A stretch of 32,677 nucleotides of DNA from contig JAAOMT010000721.1 in NCBI GenBank assembly GCA_016748015.1, positions 11,280 through 43,956 on the forward strand. Direction: 5' to 3'. Origin of the DNA: Geosiphon pyriformis (taxonomy: Eukaryota; Glomeromycota; Glomeromycetes; Archaeosporales; Geosiphonaceae). Below are positions 1-12,199 of the stretch, in pieces. Every line of letters begins with the position of its first letter. Position 1 is the stretch's first letter. Below the pieces are notes generated by a model, which saw only the letters and a program-made list of their open reading frames with translations, was not told where the DNA came from and searched no databases. Position numbers and translations under genes: made by a program.

Positions 1-212
1 TGCTCAAAACCCTGAAGAAAACTACAGTATCGAATCGGAGGATAACCCGAGTGCTCAGCCTTCCCCAGCTGGTCCATCATCAAGCTTTCTTCCCCCGAAA
101 CAATGCCCTTCGGTTCTGAGTTTGCAATGGTTATCATCTTGTACTTGGCAACAAAATAGCTTTTGTTGGCAACAGGGCAAGTCATGTAAGATTGTACAAA
201 TAGTAACATCAT
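1..212 (-). CDS. Partial unidentified ORF at the left edge (5' end on the minus strand)
   Basis: The first ~185 bases are clearly richer in G+C than the DNA that follows, which suggests an exon. On the minus strand an ORF opens at ATG 212 (or ATG 209 or 185), just after an in-frame stop at 213-215, and stays open for about 70 codons to the window edge. From the Met at 185 the residue mix looks protein-like, with several charged residues and few low-complexity runs. The plus strand is also open over the same bases (2-253, ending in TAA) but reads as a Ser/Pro/Gln-rich tail. I prefer the minus reading because it starts with ATG, has a natural composition and matches the strand of the main genes here. 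No family was recognised, and it could equally be the 3' end of a plus-strand gene. Confidence 0.35.
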   Translation of the reverse strand, partial: MMLLFVQSYMTCPVANKSYFVAKYKMITIANSEPKGIVSGEESLMMDQLGKAEHSGYPPIRYCSFLQGFE

Positions 213-253
213 TCAAACCATTCCCTAAATGTTCTGTCGCAGCTTGTGTCTAA

Positions 254-3200
254 TGTTTAAATCCTTAGCATTGCTTACTTTTAAAAGTGGTTGTGCATCT
301 TTTAAAAGATTATTTTTTACTTGTCATTTAATTCATAAACCTTGTAATTAAATGAAATTGTTACTCTTAGTATATTTATAGTAAGTCAGTTATTTAGTCT
401 AAAGCTTAGCTTATCTTATTTCCCAATTTATAACTGTATCTTAAATTTATTTAACAAATGAAATTTCTATTATATTCTTATACCTCTTGCTATTAAATAA
501 AATAAATACTTTACTTGTACTTTAAATTTAAATAAATTTTAAAGTTATAATAAAGAGTCATTTTAAAAGCTAAGGTTGATTTGTTCAAAGAAATTCGATA
601 CTCTTTAGTAAATTGTCAATATCTTCCTAGCTCTTGTAAAATTTGTAGTTTTTAGTGATGGTTGCTTTTTGATGAAATTTTGACTATTGAATATTGAATT
701 TTCAGAGTATTAGAAAAATTCAGGTGTACAAATAAAATTTTAAAAATTTTAAATTTTGTACCTAAACGAATAACACTGTAGAGTGAATTTTACACAGGCT
801 CTGTGGTCCCTTCACCTATTTGAGGCCAATTAGCCTATCCTTTCGTTAAAGATTTTGAGATACGTAGCTCTCAAAATATAGGCAATACCAATGAAAATGA
901 GTCATATGCTTTTAAAATTTCTCATATTAATTATATGTACTATCCCATGAAATATTTATATTTGACTTAATAAAAAAAAGAAATCACCTGCTAATTTCAC
1001 CTAAAATGAAATGCAATTTTAGATAACCACCTTTCATCTAAGGAGAAGGTAATTATAAAATGGAAGCCGATCTGACTGTAGACCTTTAAAGTTTTACAAG
1101 CTTTTTGCTTATATTATAGTCAAAGGAATTCATTCATATGAAATTATAATTTTCAGAAATCAAAATTTTGTTATTAATAAAAAATTTAAAACTTAATTTT
1201 TGAACAATAAATACTTTTACTATAAAATATTCTAACAACAATAAGTTTAATTTAATAACAGCTCCTTTATATATATACTGTGCCTTGAATTTAAATTTAG
1301 CCACTGATTGACGATAGGGTTATGTAGTTTTGTCCTCCAAATCATAACATCAATAATTCTTTCAGCATTAATTCTAACTCTAACCTTCATTCTAGTCATA
1401 TACTTATCGAATTTGGCCCAATTTTTATTGTAAATTTATTTTAAAAAAATCTTTAAAATTTTTTATATCTATCGAATAAAATTATTCTTTTGGGATTTAA
1501 AACACTAATGTCGCTTTTACTGTCAAAAACCTAATGTATCCAACGATTGAATAATATTTTTGACTCCGAATTTAAGTGGACATGATTTTGGGTTTTAAAT
1601 GACGTTATAGTTAAATTCTATTGGTAAAAATTTTTTTAACACGATATAAGCTTGACATATTGTGTTCTTGCAAGCTTTCCGGAAGCTACAAAGATTTTCT
1701 TTATAAAATATATTCAAATAAGCGCACAGAAGCTCTATGTTCATTTAAGGGACTTTCCAAGTGTTGAAACATAATTTGTCACGGGTTTTGGTTCGTATTT
1801 TATTTTATTTTTTAGTCAAGTCAATAAGAAATTTCATAATGTTTTTGAATATTAAAGTCAAGTTCTTGAAAATAGTTGTGAAATGTATCTCTGTTAAAAT
1901 CTTTCTTTGTTCTTGTAAAATTTATTAATAGTTTTCGAATTATTTTGCTTGTCTTTTAAAGCACTGAAATTTCTGAAAAAATGACTATTAATTTCTTTTT
2001 TAACACATTTGTAGAGTGCAGTTTTTATACTTATGCAGCCATTTCAAATTTCAAATTGTTGTTCACAATAAATTTAAAGTTGTTAATAATATTCTAAGAC
2101 TGTTGTTTCAGTAGTTGTTACTTTGTATAAATCTCAACTAGTGGTAATTCTGAAAGAACATTAAATATTACCAGACTTAGTTTTTAGGTAATTAGAATCT
2201 TTATTTATTTTTTAATTTTTAAATGCTGCCAATTTTTATCTATGCTTTTTCCTGTAGTTGTATGCTGTAGAATCTTTAAAATCTGTCGCTATTTTGTATC
2301 AGAAAATTTATTCTCTCTTTGAACAATGTCTAACTAAAAGGCACTTTAGATTTTTATCCAAAAACTAATCCCTGAGTAGATTGGTCTAGTTCAAAATATT
2401 TTAATTTCAATAATCACAATTTTTTAGAAAGCTTAATATCAAGTTATTTTCAAGTCAATAAATTCTAGGTTTTTTTACCAAGTTTAATGGCAATAATACT
2501 CAGTCTAATTTTTAGATAATAAAAAGTTAAATTTTTGAAATAATTACAAGTGTATTTTTGTTTTGTGTCTTAGAAACTTAAAGAAGACTAATTTCAATAA
2601 AGTTGCCAACTAATTAAGTTTTACATTTTTAGTTATAATAGATGACAAAAACTTTGAATTTTAGTTGATTATGGTTTGTATAAAGAGTATTTTTTTTAGT
2701 AAATTATATTTATTTTAAGTATTCAATCTTTAAACTACTAATTAATTCCAATTAAATTAATTTACAAAATGTAATTTATATGTATTTTATTTGGAAGTTT
2801 TAAAGTAAATCATTTTATATACTAAATAATAGAAACATAATTATTTAAATTTCGTTTATAAAATATTTCTTCATGTATATGTGTGTTTGTGTTATTAAAA
2901 TGTAATTTTTTTTATTAAATATGTGCATAATAATTAATTTTTAATTGTATATTGTAATTTTATATAATTTTATGTTATTTCTATTAATTTACAAAATATT
3001 AATATTATTATAGTTGAAATTTTTTTATTATCTATTAATTATTAAAATTACATATTTTGCTATTTTATTTTTAGAATTTACTTTTAACTTAATTATTTAA
3101 CTTAATTAATGACTTATTCATCATCTTAATAATTAATTTGGTTGGTTTGTCAGTTTATTAGCAATACAAAGAATATTATTTTAGTCATATAATTATAATT

Positions 3201-4100
3201 TTCTCTTAATTTTTTATTTTAGTCGAAATTATTTAATTTTAAAAGTGCTAATTATGACATAAATTATAGGATGTGTATTATTTTTATTAATAAACACAAA
3301 ATATTTCTTTAGTTTTAAAAATATTAAAAAAAATATATTTTAAATTACTTTTATAATTTTTAATTGGTTATTCATTAGTTTGTTATTGCAACTTGTAAAA
3401 ATACAATTAATTTACACTATTTAATTTAAGATATCAAAAACAACAATATTATTAATTTTTTATTTGGTGAAAATTTATTTCTTTTAGTTATTTATTTTTT
3501 AAAACTATTTAATAAAAAGTATATAAAATTTTTTAATAATATTACAAATTACAATAGCAAGTTAGTAAATAACAAGAATTTAAAAAACACCAAATGAAAT
3601 GTGTAAGAAATTTAATTGATAGAATTAATTTAAAATTGCAGTTTCTAAAAATTTTAAAATAGTTTATAATAGTTAATAAAAAATAACATAATTGTTATAA
3701 TTTTTTCAAATTTAAAAATAAATATTAAATTATTTTACCAATTATTTATTTTATAAATTACAAACCAAGTTTATTTTTTAACAAATTTAAATTTAATAAA
3801 AAACATGCACATTTAATTGATTTGATTTTAAAAAAATTGTGAAACTATAATTAATTGAATGTAATCAATACTTTATGATTTTAGCAAATATTTTTGCATT
3901 ATATATATTTAATAAAAAAATAATTAATTTAATTAACAATTTAATTAATTATTAAGTTATTAATAAAGTTATTAATCAGGTTAATAATAATCAATTTTAT
4001 AATCAATATAGTAACAACTAATTTTAAAAATAAAAATGTAATATTAATGGCTAATATATAATTAATATAATTAAAAAATTAAAATATGAAAAGATTTAAA
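254..4100. other. Long AT-rich intergenic region, no gene seen
   Basis: No supported coding region was found on either strand. From about 2600 to 4080 the sequence is almost pure A/T with many short poly-A and poly-T runs. A small hairpin with perfect 9-bp arms lies at 852-860 / 869-877 with an 8-nt loop. A slightly more balanced patch around 780-1090 shows no ORF or RNA-gene structure that I can support. Confidence 0.6.
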
Positions 4101-4108
4101 GCAATTTA

Positions 4109-4190
4109 TTACCTGCTGAGTTTGCTACAAATCTTTTCCATATTATGAAAAGTCGAATTGAGGGGTTAATTGAATTAAGGGGGATTATAC
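4109..4190. repeat. Diverged dispersed repeat, copy A
   Basis: This stretch aligns by eye with 8719-8797, including the blocks CCT..TGAG, CAAATCTT and TTGAG followed by TTAATT. Copy A has one extra base in the middle, so the two copies would differ in frame. One forward frame of copy B reads LPNELLQ, which is faintly F-box-like, but both copies meet stops quickly. The copies lie 1.2 kb (A) and 1.8 kb (B) beyond the 3' ends of L1 and L2 respectively, so they may be remnants of the duplicated segment. Confidence 0.35.
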
Positions 4191-4265
4191 AATGTATTAG
4201 AGATCATAATATATTTTAAACTTTGAAATAAAAAAAATCATTTATCTTGCCTGTGCATTAATTTA

Positions 4266-4560
4266 TGGGGGTCAAATACTTTTTCGATGTACTGAATTAT
4301 AAAAATGCAAGCTCATCTTGATCAGCATAACTTTTGATTTCAGCCTACGGCCTAAAAGAGACTAAAAAACAATTTTTGGAGGTAGAAAATTTTCAACCTG
4401 CTGCGATTCAAAGGCAAAACTTATGGACTTTTAATGAAATCAGTTGCGGTACTTTTTCCACAAGAGTTGTGTGCAACCAGTTGCCATTCATTTCTAATGC
4501 TACACCATCAAGGCTAGAATTCCCTGAATTGAAATGAATGATTTGTATTGGATTTACTTT
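4266..4560. pseudogene. Coding-like island, probably a gene relic; strand uncertain
   Basis: This island has a more balanced composition than its surroundings. The minus strand looks better: after an acceptor-like TTTCAATTCAG near 4525, a frame of about 38 residues (to a TGA at 4408-4410) reads like ordinary protein with W, H, L and K residues. A one-base shift would then open a further stretch that itself contains a stop. The plus strand is open for 67 codons (4334-4537) but only from a TTG. The interruptions suggest a decayed exon. No family was recognised. Confidence 0.25.
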
Positions 4561-5370
4561 TGAGATAAGATTGGATAAATTGAATTCAAAGATGTTGCGA
4601 ATAGATGTGAAAATTTGGAAAATTTTAACTAGAAAAACTAATTTGTTTATTCTAATAATTCATAAAGAAAAGATAAATCAAATTATCAATATTTGTTTTT
4701 TCTATTAAAAATAATTTTTTTAAAATCAATTAATATTGACATTATTAATTTTTACAATAAATTTATATTGAAAATTATTCATTGCAACTAATTTTTAATT
4801 TTTTAAGTTAATAGAATATTTAATATAGTAAATAAAATTTCTTGGAGCCGTTTATTGTTAAAAATGAATTGATAAATTTGCCACAATTGTCACCTTTTTT
4901 TGTAAACCAAAATCATTGTGAAAATAAAACTTTATAATATAATTGCTGACATTTACATTTGATTAAAAATTATAGACGAATCCTAGTCATTTTATGCTTA
5001 ATAAATTTAATGTGTACTTACACAATGCCACCAATATTTAATACTCAATCAAAATTTATAAATAGTATGTGTGAAACCATTCAGTTTAGTGTAAATATCA
5101 AAAAATACTCTGAATCAATCAGTTAGAAAGAACTTTAGGTTTTTATTTAAGATAGCAAATTCAATCAACTAGACCTCTTTTAAAGAAAAACTTTTATAAA
5201 TTCGATTTATTACTTTTTACGCCTAAACTTGCGACTTTGAAATTTTTAATTTATAATTAAATTTATAATTAAATTTAAATTAATTCAATTCACTTCACCT
5301 TAATTTACTTCAATTTATTCAACAGTAAATTGAGGTAAAAACTCGGGGTATTAGCTATCAGGTTTTACTT
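4561..5370. other. AT-rich spacer downstream of L1
   Basis: No coding region is supported here. A short tandem direct repeat of the form AATTTATAATTA sits at about 5248-5275. The segment separates the coding-like island at 4266-4560 from the 3' end of lipase-like gene L1. Confidence 0.5.
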
Positions 5371-5372
5371 CC

Positions 5373-6946
5373 TCAGCCTCCTCTATTCTTTGATTTCTTC
5401 ATCATATAGCCAAAGTAAGGGCCATTATGTGGTCCGATATCACTCGGAGGACGATTTTCATTTTTTAAAACCGGCTTGAATGTTGTATATTGAGCATTGC
5501 ATGACTTTGAACATTGAAAAAATGATAAATAATTATTATTAACTTTTGAAATATATTTTGCATTTATAAAACTAAATGTAAAATGAGAAAAAAGAAAAAC
5601 CTGATTTTCAAGGAATGTGTCGCCTACAGTGCATCGATATACTTCTGGAAAAAAGCTTAATGTACGTGGTTTTGATGAGAGACATTCGCATGATGCCTCT
5701 TTTTTTATCCAATATTCAGTTCTCAAATGACGATAACCAAACTTTGTCGATGGAAATGAAGTTCTTACATCATCGGAATGTGTCACACGATAAACGGTAA
5801 TTTTGGAATCAGCATAAATTGCTAAATTTTCATCTCCCATTCGTGGCTGTCCAAAGGTCACCACGACTGGTCGTTTAGCAAATATTCCATCTGCAAAAAG
5901 CGCGGACAAAACTGCAAAACCTATTTTGTATGCCAAAAAAAAACTCCTTTCATTGTTAGATTAATTATGAGAATACACTCATTAAATTCATTAAATAGAA
6001 AGATCCTCACCACCACCAATGTCAAATCCAATAAATCTAATTTTTGGCAAAATAGTCTCATTTGACAAGAAATTTTCTCCCCATTCCATTAATTTAGCAA
6101 AAAGATCTTGCACAAGAGATATTGTCCATTCTTTGTGATAAAAATGATCAATCATTCCAGCATTAGGGATGTGATTTGTGATCAATTTGTTTTGCCTCTT
6201 TTGCCAATTTTCTAACCTATCCACTGAGTTTTTAAAAACAACAATTATCTCAGCGGCTCGGTTTGTTGATGTTGACCTTATATAAAGAAACTGAACTAAT
6301 TTTTTTTATAAAGAGACCAGATTTTTAAAATTTTACAAAAAAGATTTTGTCAAAATTCAGAATTTCTTTGTTATTTACCCCAAATATTCCCCATCAATCG
6401 GGTGTGGTGACCATCTTTAACTCCAAAGTCTTCTAGATAAGATGCACTTCGAGCAAGAAATGAAAGTAAATTTAAGTTGGTAACTCGTTCTATTGTTTCA
6501 GGAATTTCTTCGGTAGCTTCTCTCTTTGGAATTTTTTTTTCTAGTTTCTTCCAAAAATTTTGAATTTCCGGTCTAGAGATATTATATTTGCAATGAAACT
6601 TGATTTCGGTAAATAAAGAAACATTGTTTGTTCTATTGTGATCGAGATTTCTTATTTGATTTGAAAAATTCGAAATATTTAAGCATTGATTCCTCTTGAA
6701 GTTTTTCTGGACAAAATAATTAATTTTTACAGTCGAGGTCAGGCTAAAGCAAAAAATAGTTAAATAAAAAAAGGCCAGAGCTAAAAATATCTTTGGATAT
6801 ATTGGCTTTTTAATCCAAAAGACTAAAAAAACAGGGGTTTTGAAATCTTGTGAAGGTGGCAATTTCAAGGTTTGTTTCAAAACATTTTGAATCATGTTAA
6901 ACCTAAGTATTCTCTTTGCATTAATACAGATGTATATAATACTCAT
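5373..6946 (-). CDS. L1: class 3 lipase-like protein, catalytic Ser replaced by Asp
   Basis: Proposed exons are 6946-6379, 6295-6011, 5920-5601 and 5504-5373, giving 434 aa with phases 1, 1, 0 closing exactly. The fold is the class 3 (fungal triacylglycerol lipase) alpha/beta hydrolase. A hydrophobic segment at about residues 53-70 suggests a membrane anchor. ATG 6895 (Met18) is an alternative start that would place the anchor nearer the N-terminus, as in the paralogues. The nucleophile elbow reads G279-F-D281-I-G-G, so the serine of GxSxG is Asp. The strand motif VVVTFGQPRMGD, the Asp at 335 (RVTHSDDV) and His417 (PHNGPYFG) are present. The conserved CxC and VYRC cysteines suggest disulfides on the lumenal or outer side. 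It is probably a non-catalytic paralogue. The last intron is 96 nt, stop-free and in frame. Confidence 0.82.
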
Positions 6947-8715
6947 AAAATGAAATTGGACTCTGTTTAATTAATTTCCAAAATCATTTCTTTACTTTTC
7001 GGTTATCCATCTGATCTTTAGATTCAAAGCTGGAATTTAGTTATGTGGATCTGCTTGAACTTTTTGTTTGATCTTGGGTAATATTTAAATGATCTTTATT
7101 TGATTGAAAGATCATATTTTTGGGGTTTTGTCTATTAATGAGCCAATATTTTGAAAATACGAGCCCTTAGGATACCGTATTACTATGATGAATATTATTT
7201 TTAATTAGATTAGAATAAAGAAAATTTTTAAAATAAAATAAAATTATAAGAGAGAATGAGTTTGATAGTTTAGTTTTAAAAATAAAATTATAAACTGAAA
7301 TAATAAACTAAAAGGTCAATCTCAAGCAAAGTATATTCTCCATAACAGTATTCTTAACTCATATTACTCATTCGTTAAGCATCACAAAGCTTCTTATTTA
7401 TCATATAGCCATTTTTGATGGGAAAACTTGAATCTAAAGTCCACACTACGTTATAATTTCATCTTAAATATTTGTATATATTATATAATTTTTTTAATTG
7501 AGAAGTAGTAATTATGCTTTTTGAATTATATCTGGTAGCAAGTGCCCAAAAATAATTCATCTGCTTCAAAATACATGTCCAAAAAAGATATCAGTTCTTG
7601 AAAATCTTAATCTTGTTGAGCGATCGCAATTTCAAATTAAAAAATTTAGTAATTAAATTAAATCATATTTTGATATCAGTTGTGAGATTTAGGCAAAACT
7701 TAAGAATATATTCGCTTACACAATAAAGATTTCTCGGGGATACATAAATTAATTTAGGAACAATATTTATATCAAGATTTTAAATATGATGTGTGCATCT
7801 TTGTCAATTAAAAATATTATTCCAGATCAGTTATTATACTCTGATATCGCCGTAGCAGCAAGTGCTTTGCTAACCGTTTCATGATAGTAAGTTGTTCTGT
7901 AAATTAACATATATATTTTATTCTCCGTGTGAGCCTATCGATAAACGATAAAGGAAAATTGACAGAGAAAAAATTTCTTCTGACAGTAATCAAATGATTA
8001 GGCTTTGAAGAAAATTTATTTTTAAAGGAGGAAAATATAAAACATTTATCTTGCCAGACTATCTTGAAATAAATACCTCCAATTGGTAAATTTACTGGAT
8101 TAAAAGGTGGGAGGAAACAAAGACCCAAGTGATCAAATTTGAAATAAAAAAAATTAATCTAGTCGTCACTGATATTCAACGGGAAATGAAAAAATAAGAT
8201 TAACCGTGTGAGTAAAGATATAGCTAAATTTCCAAACCTTTATTTTTAACGACAAACATTGAAAAAATTTACAATGGGCAAAAATCCAAAAATTTTGACT
8301 GGAATCAAGTTATGTTTTCAGATTTCACTTGAACCAATCAAGATTAAAAGTTTGGAAGTTTATTGAATGAAACACCACCCATTAATTAAAATTAATGTAT
8401 GGGAATTTTTTTTCAGCTTCAGGCTTTGGTAAACTAATTCGATTCTAACACATTCTAAATACTGATTTTGTAATTACAATATACAAACAAGATCTAGTTT
8501 TTAGGAACAATTCTATAAAGTGGATTTTGTAAAAAAAAATAATGATCTAAAATATTTTTCGAAAAAAGTGGCTCATTGGAAGGAGGAAAATGTTAATATT
8601 ATTTCATACCATCAATTCACCTTTCCAAAATTCGATTGAGAATAATAAAAATTAATGTAGTGAAAAAAATTAAAACTCTTACAGGATTAAAAGTGCAATG
8701 AGCAAAAGAAGGGAA
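6947..8715. other. Spacer upstream of L1; presumed promoter region
   Basis: No gene is supported. The minus-strand ORF at 7904-8128 has no recognisable motif, and a 31-codon ATG frame at 8274 is too short to judge. The first 250 bp should hold the L1 promoter, including the shared CCAAT-type motif at 7137-7157. Confidence 0.45.
7137..7157 (-). promoter_or_regulatory. CCAAT-type motif upstream of L1, shared with the P450
   Basis: The plus strand reads AATGAGCCAATATTTTGAAA here and again at 18230-18251, with one extra T in the second copy. This copy lies 191-211 bp upstream of the L1 start codon. The other lies 257-278 bp upstream of the P450 start codon, in the same orientation relative to transcription. 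The core contains CCAAT on the plus strand (ATTGG in gene orientation), the known binding core of the fungal HAP/NF-Y complex. A regulatory role is inference. Confidence 0.4.
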
Positions 8716-8718
8716 TCT

Positions 8719-8797
8719 TTTGCCTAATGAGCTGCTGCAAATCTTGTTCCTAGTATAAAAAATTGAGTTAAGGAATTAATTAAAGTTAGTAGGATTA
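8719..8797. repeat. Diverged dispersed repeat, copy B
   Basis: This is the partner of 4109-4190. In the forward frame it reads EGNLLPNELLQILFLV then a stop, faintly like the start of an F-box. It lies 1.8 kb beyond the 3' end of L2. The similarity to copy A is visible by eye but imperfect. Confidence 0.35.
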
Positions 8798-8809
8798 ACA
8801 GTTCATCAT

Positions 8810-8900
8810 CACTATAGACTGAAAGTCACAGCATACCGAAAATTAACCAAACAGTCCCACGATTGTAGACTAAGATTACTATAGACTAACAGTTACAGCT
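8810..8900. repeat. Short imperfect direct repeat
   Basis: ACTATAGACTGAAAGTCACAGC at 8811-8832 recurs as an ACTATAGACTAACAGTTACAGC variant at 8878-8899, about 67 bp apart. No function is apparent. Confidence 0.5.
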
Positions 8901-10600
8901 TTCATCCAAATCAATTAGACAATTAACAATTAAATGAATGACAGAACATGTTTATGTACTAGGTTAAAATTATTTTTTTTATTTAATTCTACCACAAAAG
9001 TAAATAACTATACTTATTAAACAATTTACACAGTTATAGAATGGATTATTAAAATTAATCATTGTAATATTTTTTGGTTGATTATTATAATTTTGCTTAT
9101 TTATAATATTAATTAATATATTTAGATTATTAATTTTATATTAAAATGTATTTTTTTTATAAAATTTTTATCTTATTTTTAATTGTTAATTTCAATTTCA
9201 AAATAGAATATATAAAAAATATGAAAATATACTCTATTTTTAATAATATATTTATAACAGCTGTATTATTTTAATAATCATTATAATTTATTTCTTAATC
9301 TTTAGATTTCTTTTAAAAAAAATTAGCAATTGTAATTTCAAGAATAATTACATTAATTAAATTAAATTTATATACTTTTTTTTTGTTATCATATTTTTCA
9401 AATTTATAACAATATTATTAATTAGTAAAAATTATAAAAGGCTAAAAACTGATCCACTTATTGCTACATAATTTGTACTACGAAAAATAATTCTCAAAAA
9501 AATGAACAGTAAAAAAATTTCTCAATGAATTTGGTATTTGTCTTTTCTCTTATTTGATCAATTGTAAACAAATATTTATTTAAAGACTTTAAAGCTATTT
9601 TTTTGTTAGTAAAATGTTTTTTTTAGATTTATATTCAGAAAAAATTTAAATAAATTTAACCAAAACATGGTTAATTCAAGTTTAGAATCACAAAAAATTA
9701 TAATTTTAGCATTTTTTGGTTATAAGAATTAATTTTTATAATATAATTTTAATAAGCAGTAAAATATTTTTTAAATTCTATATATAAAATTGCTTTTACA
9801 AATTTATAAGTTAAAACTAAAATATTTTAAATTACATCAATTTAAAAATTCTTTAATATTAACTCTTTTTAATAACAATTTCAGAAATTAACTTTCAAAA
9901 ATAGCTACCTATTAATTTTGAACATTCGTGAGTATGATTATCAATATCAAAATCTTGAAACTGATAGGGTTTGTTAGTTTACTAATTATTAATAAAATGA
10001 GAAATCAAAAATATAATAAAGGAGTAAAATAACATATTTTAAGAGTAATTGAAAAATTACAGAATAAAATCATTAAGGAATTAAATTTAAGCCAAAAGAA
10101 AGAAATGAATTATTTATAAGATGTTTCATATAAAACAAGAAAAAATTAGCACTAGTAAATTGATTCAGCAGTTAGTTAACTATTTTTTGTTTATAAAACT
10201 TTCCAAAACATTTGCAGTAAATGTTTTTTGATCAAAAACAAAATAAATAAGAAAAGAAATAAAATATTAATTTAATAAACATGTAGAAAAAAATGTTGGA
10301 TAGTATTTTGTATTTCAAATTCTCTCACTTTTGAAAATTAAATCACTTAAATTCAGCTTTATTTATCCTCTAGTCAGTTTTAATTGAACAAAATCGGTTT
10401 AATTTAATTCAAATTAAGCTAACAGTACCACCGAAATTGGCTTGACCAAATCTTTTGATCATATGAATCAAAGAAGTCGCATATATTTAATGTCAATCAC
10501 GATCTTTGAAATCTATTTAATATTACCCCAAAAATTATTGATGGATATAGCTTAAGATTTTTTTTTGAAATAATATATTTTACAGTTGATGGGGAAGCCT
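8901..10600. other. AT-rich spacer downstream of L2
   Basis: I see no supported gene. The region is dominated by A/T with many homopolymer runs, especially 9050-9900. Confidence 0.5.
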
Positions 10601-10603
10601 ATT

Positions 10604-12154
10604 CTATGAACAATCATTTATATTCACTCCAAAATATGGTCCAGAATGTATAAAATTCAATGGTACCTGATCGATTGATTGTCCAGCATTGCACTCCTTT
10701 ATTTATTTATTATTCGTATTAAAAAAATTCAAGATTAAAAAACCTCATTGGACAAAATCTTCAGAATAATCTACCAACCAGATTTTCTCCGGAAATCCCA
10801 GCGTTGGGGAATAATGATCTATCCGAAATTTCAATTTGTCGCCATGATCTAGAATTATAATCAAAACCTGGACATTCCCATATCTCTACTTCTCCCCCCT
10901 CCTCCTGAGGACAGTCACATGGTAACAGACTCATCCAAAATTCCAATTCGTGGTGTCCTAAAATATAATTTCCTGTTTCAGGATTAGGAAAATGTGGGAC
11001 GTGATCATTGGTATGTGTCACACGTTTAACGTCTAGCCATTGATTAATTAATTTGGCAAAAACTACGTTTCCGATTCGAGGAGCGCCGAACGTTACCGCT
11101 TCTACATCAAAATAAGAGAATTTGAAGCTGCTGATCAAGCTTTTTTCATCTTTTAAGTAAGATTCGATTTTCCATGTAAGAGCGGCAAATGTTGCATATG
11201 CTATTGGGGAATGTATAATAGAAAAATTTTCTAAATATTAATAAAATTTTGGAAATGATATTTTACACACTTACCACCACCTACACCCCATCCTGTGAAG
11301 CAAATTTTGGAAAATTCTTCTAACCCTCTTTCTTTGAGATTATGTTCAATATCATGAAAAAGAGAGGTTTTTATTGAAAGGAAATCATTTTGCCATTCCT
11401 GATCCACAAGAATTAATTGATTGGGCCTTAGGTCATTTATTTCAAACGTTACGAAATTTGGGCGTCGATTTGCCCATTCAAATTTCGTCAATGCTACCCC
11501 TAAAAAATTTTATATTAAGCTAATATATTTGGATGAGTCTTTTGATTTTGAAGATTTAAAAAAAAAAAAGAATTACCTGAGAAAGCAATAATTAATGCTC
11601 TTGAAAATTTTTCGTTTATCATATTAACTATATAAAATTGATCATGCTAAAGAGTTTCGAATATTAAATATCCACAAATTAAATATCTCTTCTGGTAAAT
11701 TATAATATATGGCACCTCTGATTTGATGTCTACTCAGCGGAGCATCTTTTTTGCAAAAACTACGGTTGCATAAAATAGCCATGTTAGCAGTTTCTGTAAT
11801 AAATTCTCCGTAATTGTCGTTATCCAATCGCTTTTTCGACGAATATTGAAATGAACGTGAGAGTATATCAGTTTCCCAGGTCGAATTAAATTTATCAGAG
11901 GTTGCATTTATTCTATGGAATGAACTTTTATTTGTTGATTCTAACCGCCAAGTATTAATCGTACCAGGCGAAAGCAACCTTGTGAATGTTGAAGAATGCA
12001 AGACATTATTAAAGATCCAAAAAAAAGCTACAAGTGCCCAGATAATAATACAGATTATCGAGTGAAAAAAAGGTTTGTAAGAGTGAAGGAAAAAAGCTAT
12101 AATCGAGATTTGTGCCATGAAAATTGCTGTGAGACTTTTCAAGCCGAAGTTCAA
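10604..12154 (-). CDS. L2: class 3 lipase-like protein, catalytic Ser replaced by Gly
   Basis: Proposed exons are 12154-11716, 11627-11577, 11499-11275, 11200-10779 and 10696-10604, giving 409 aa with phases 1, 1, 1, 0. Residues about 31-50 form a strongly hydrophobic membrane segment. The elbow reads G233-W-G235-V-G-G-A, so the catalytic serine is Gly. The AVTFGAPRIGN motif, Asp304 (THTNDHVPHFP) and His396 in IHSGPYFG are present. The donor after the elbow is a perfect GTAAGT. L2 has one intron more than its paralogues, placed within the strand before the oxyanion region (AFS|G), and its first intron (GTGCCA donor) is the least certain. An alternative acceptor at CTTTAG just upstream would add a few residues. 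The cysteine spacing near 330-350 differs from the other copies. Confidence 0.75.
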
Positions 12155-12199
12155 TTATATTGCGTGAGGGATAAAAATTCCCTATGATGAAGTAATGAT

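Noticed and set aside
4334-4537. Plus-strand 67-codon ORF
   Set aside because: It starts only at a TTG and has no motif; the opposite strand reads more like protein. Kept only as a coding-like relic.
5615-5800. Plus-strand ORF overlapping L1
   Set aside because: Antisense shadow of L1 exon 3. Similar shadows at 11996, 20556, 21084 and 30070 were discarded for the same reason.
7904-8128. Minus-strand 74-codon ORF
   Set aside because: No recognisable motif, no supporting splice sites, and no similarity to the neighbouring lipase genes.
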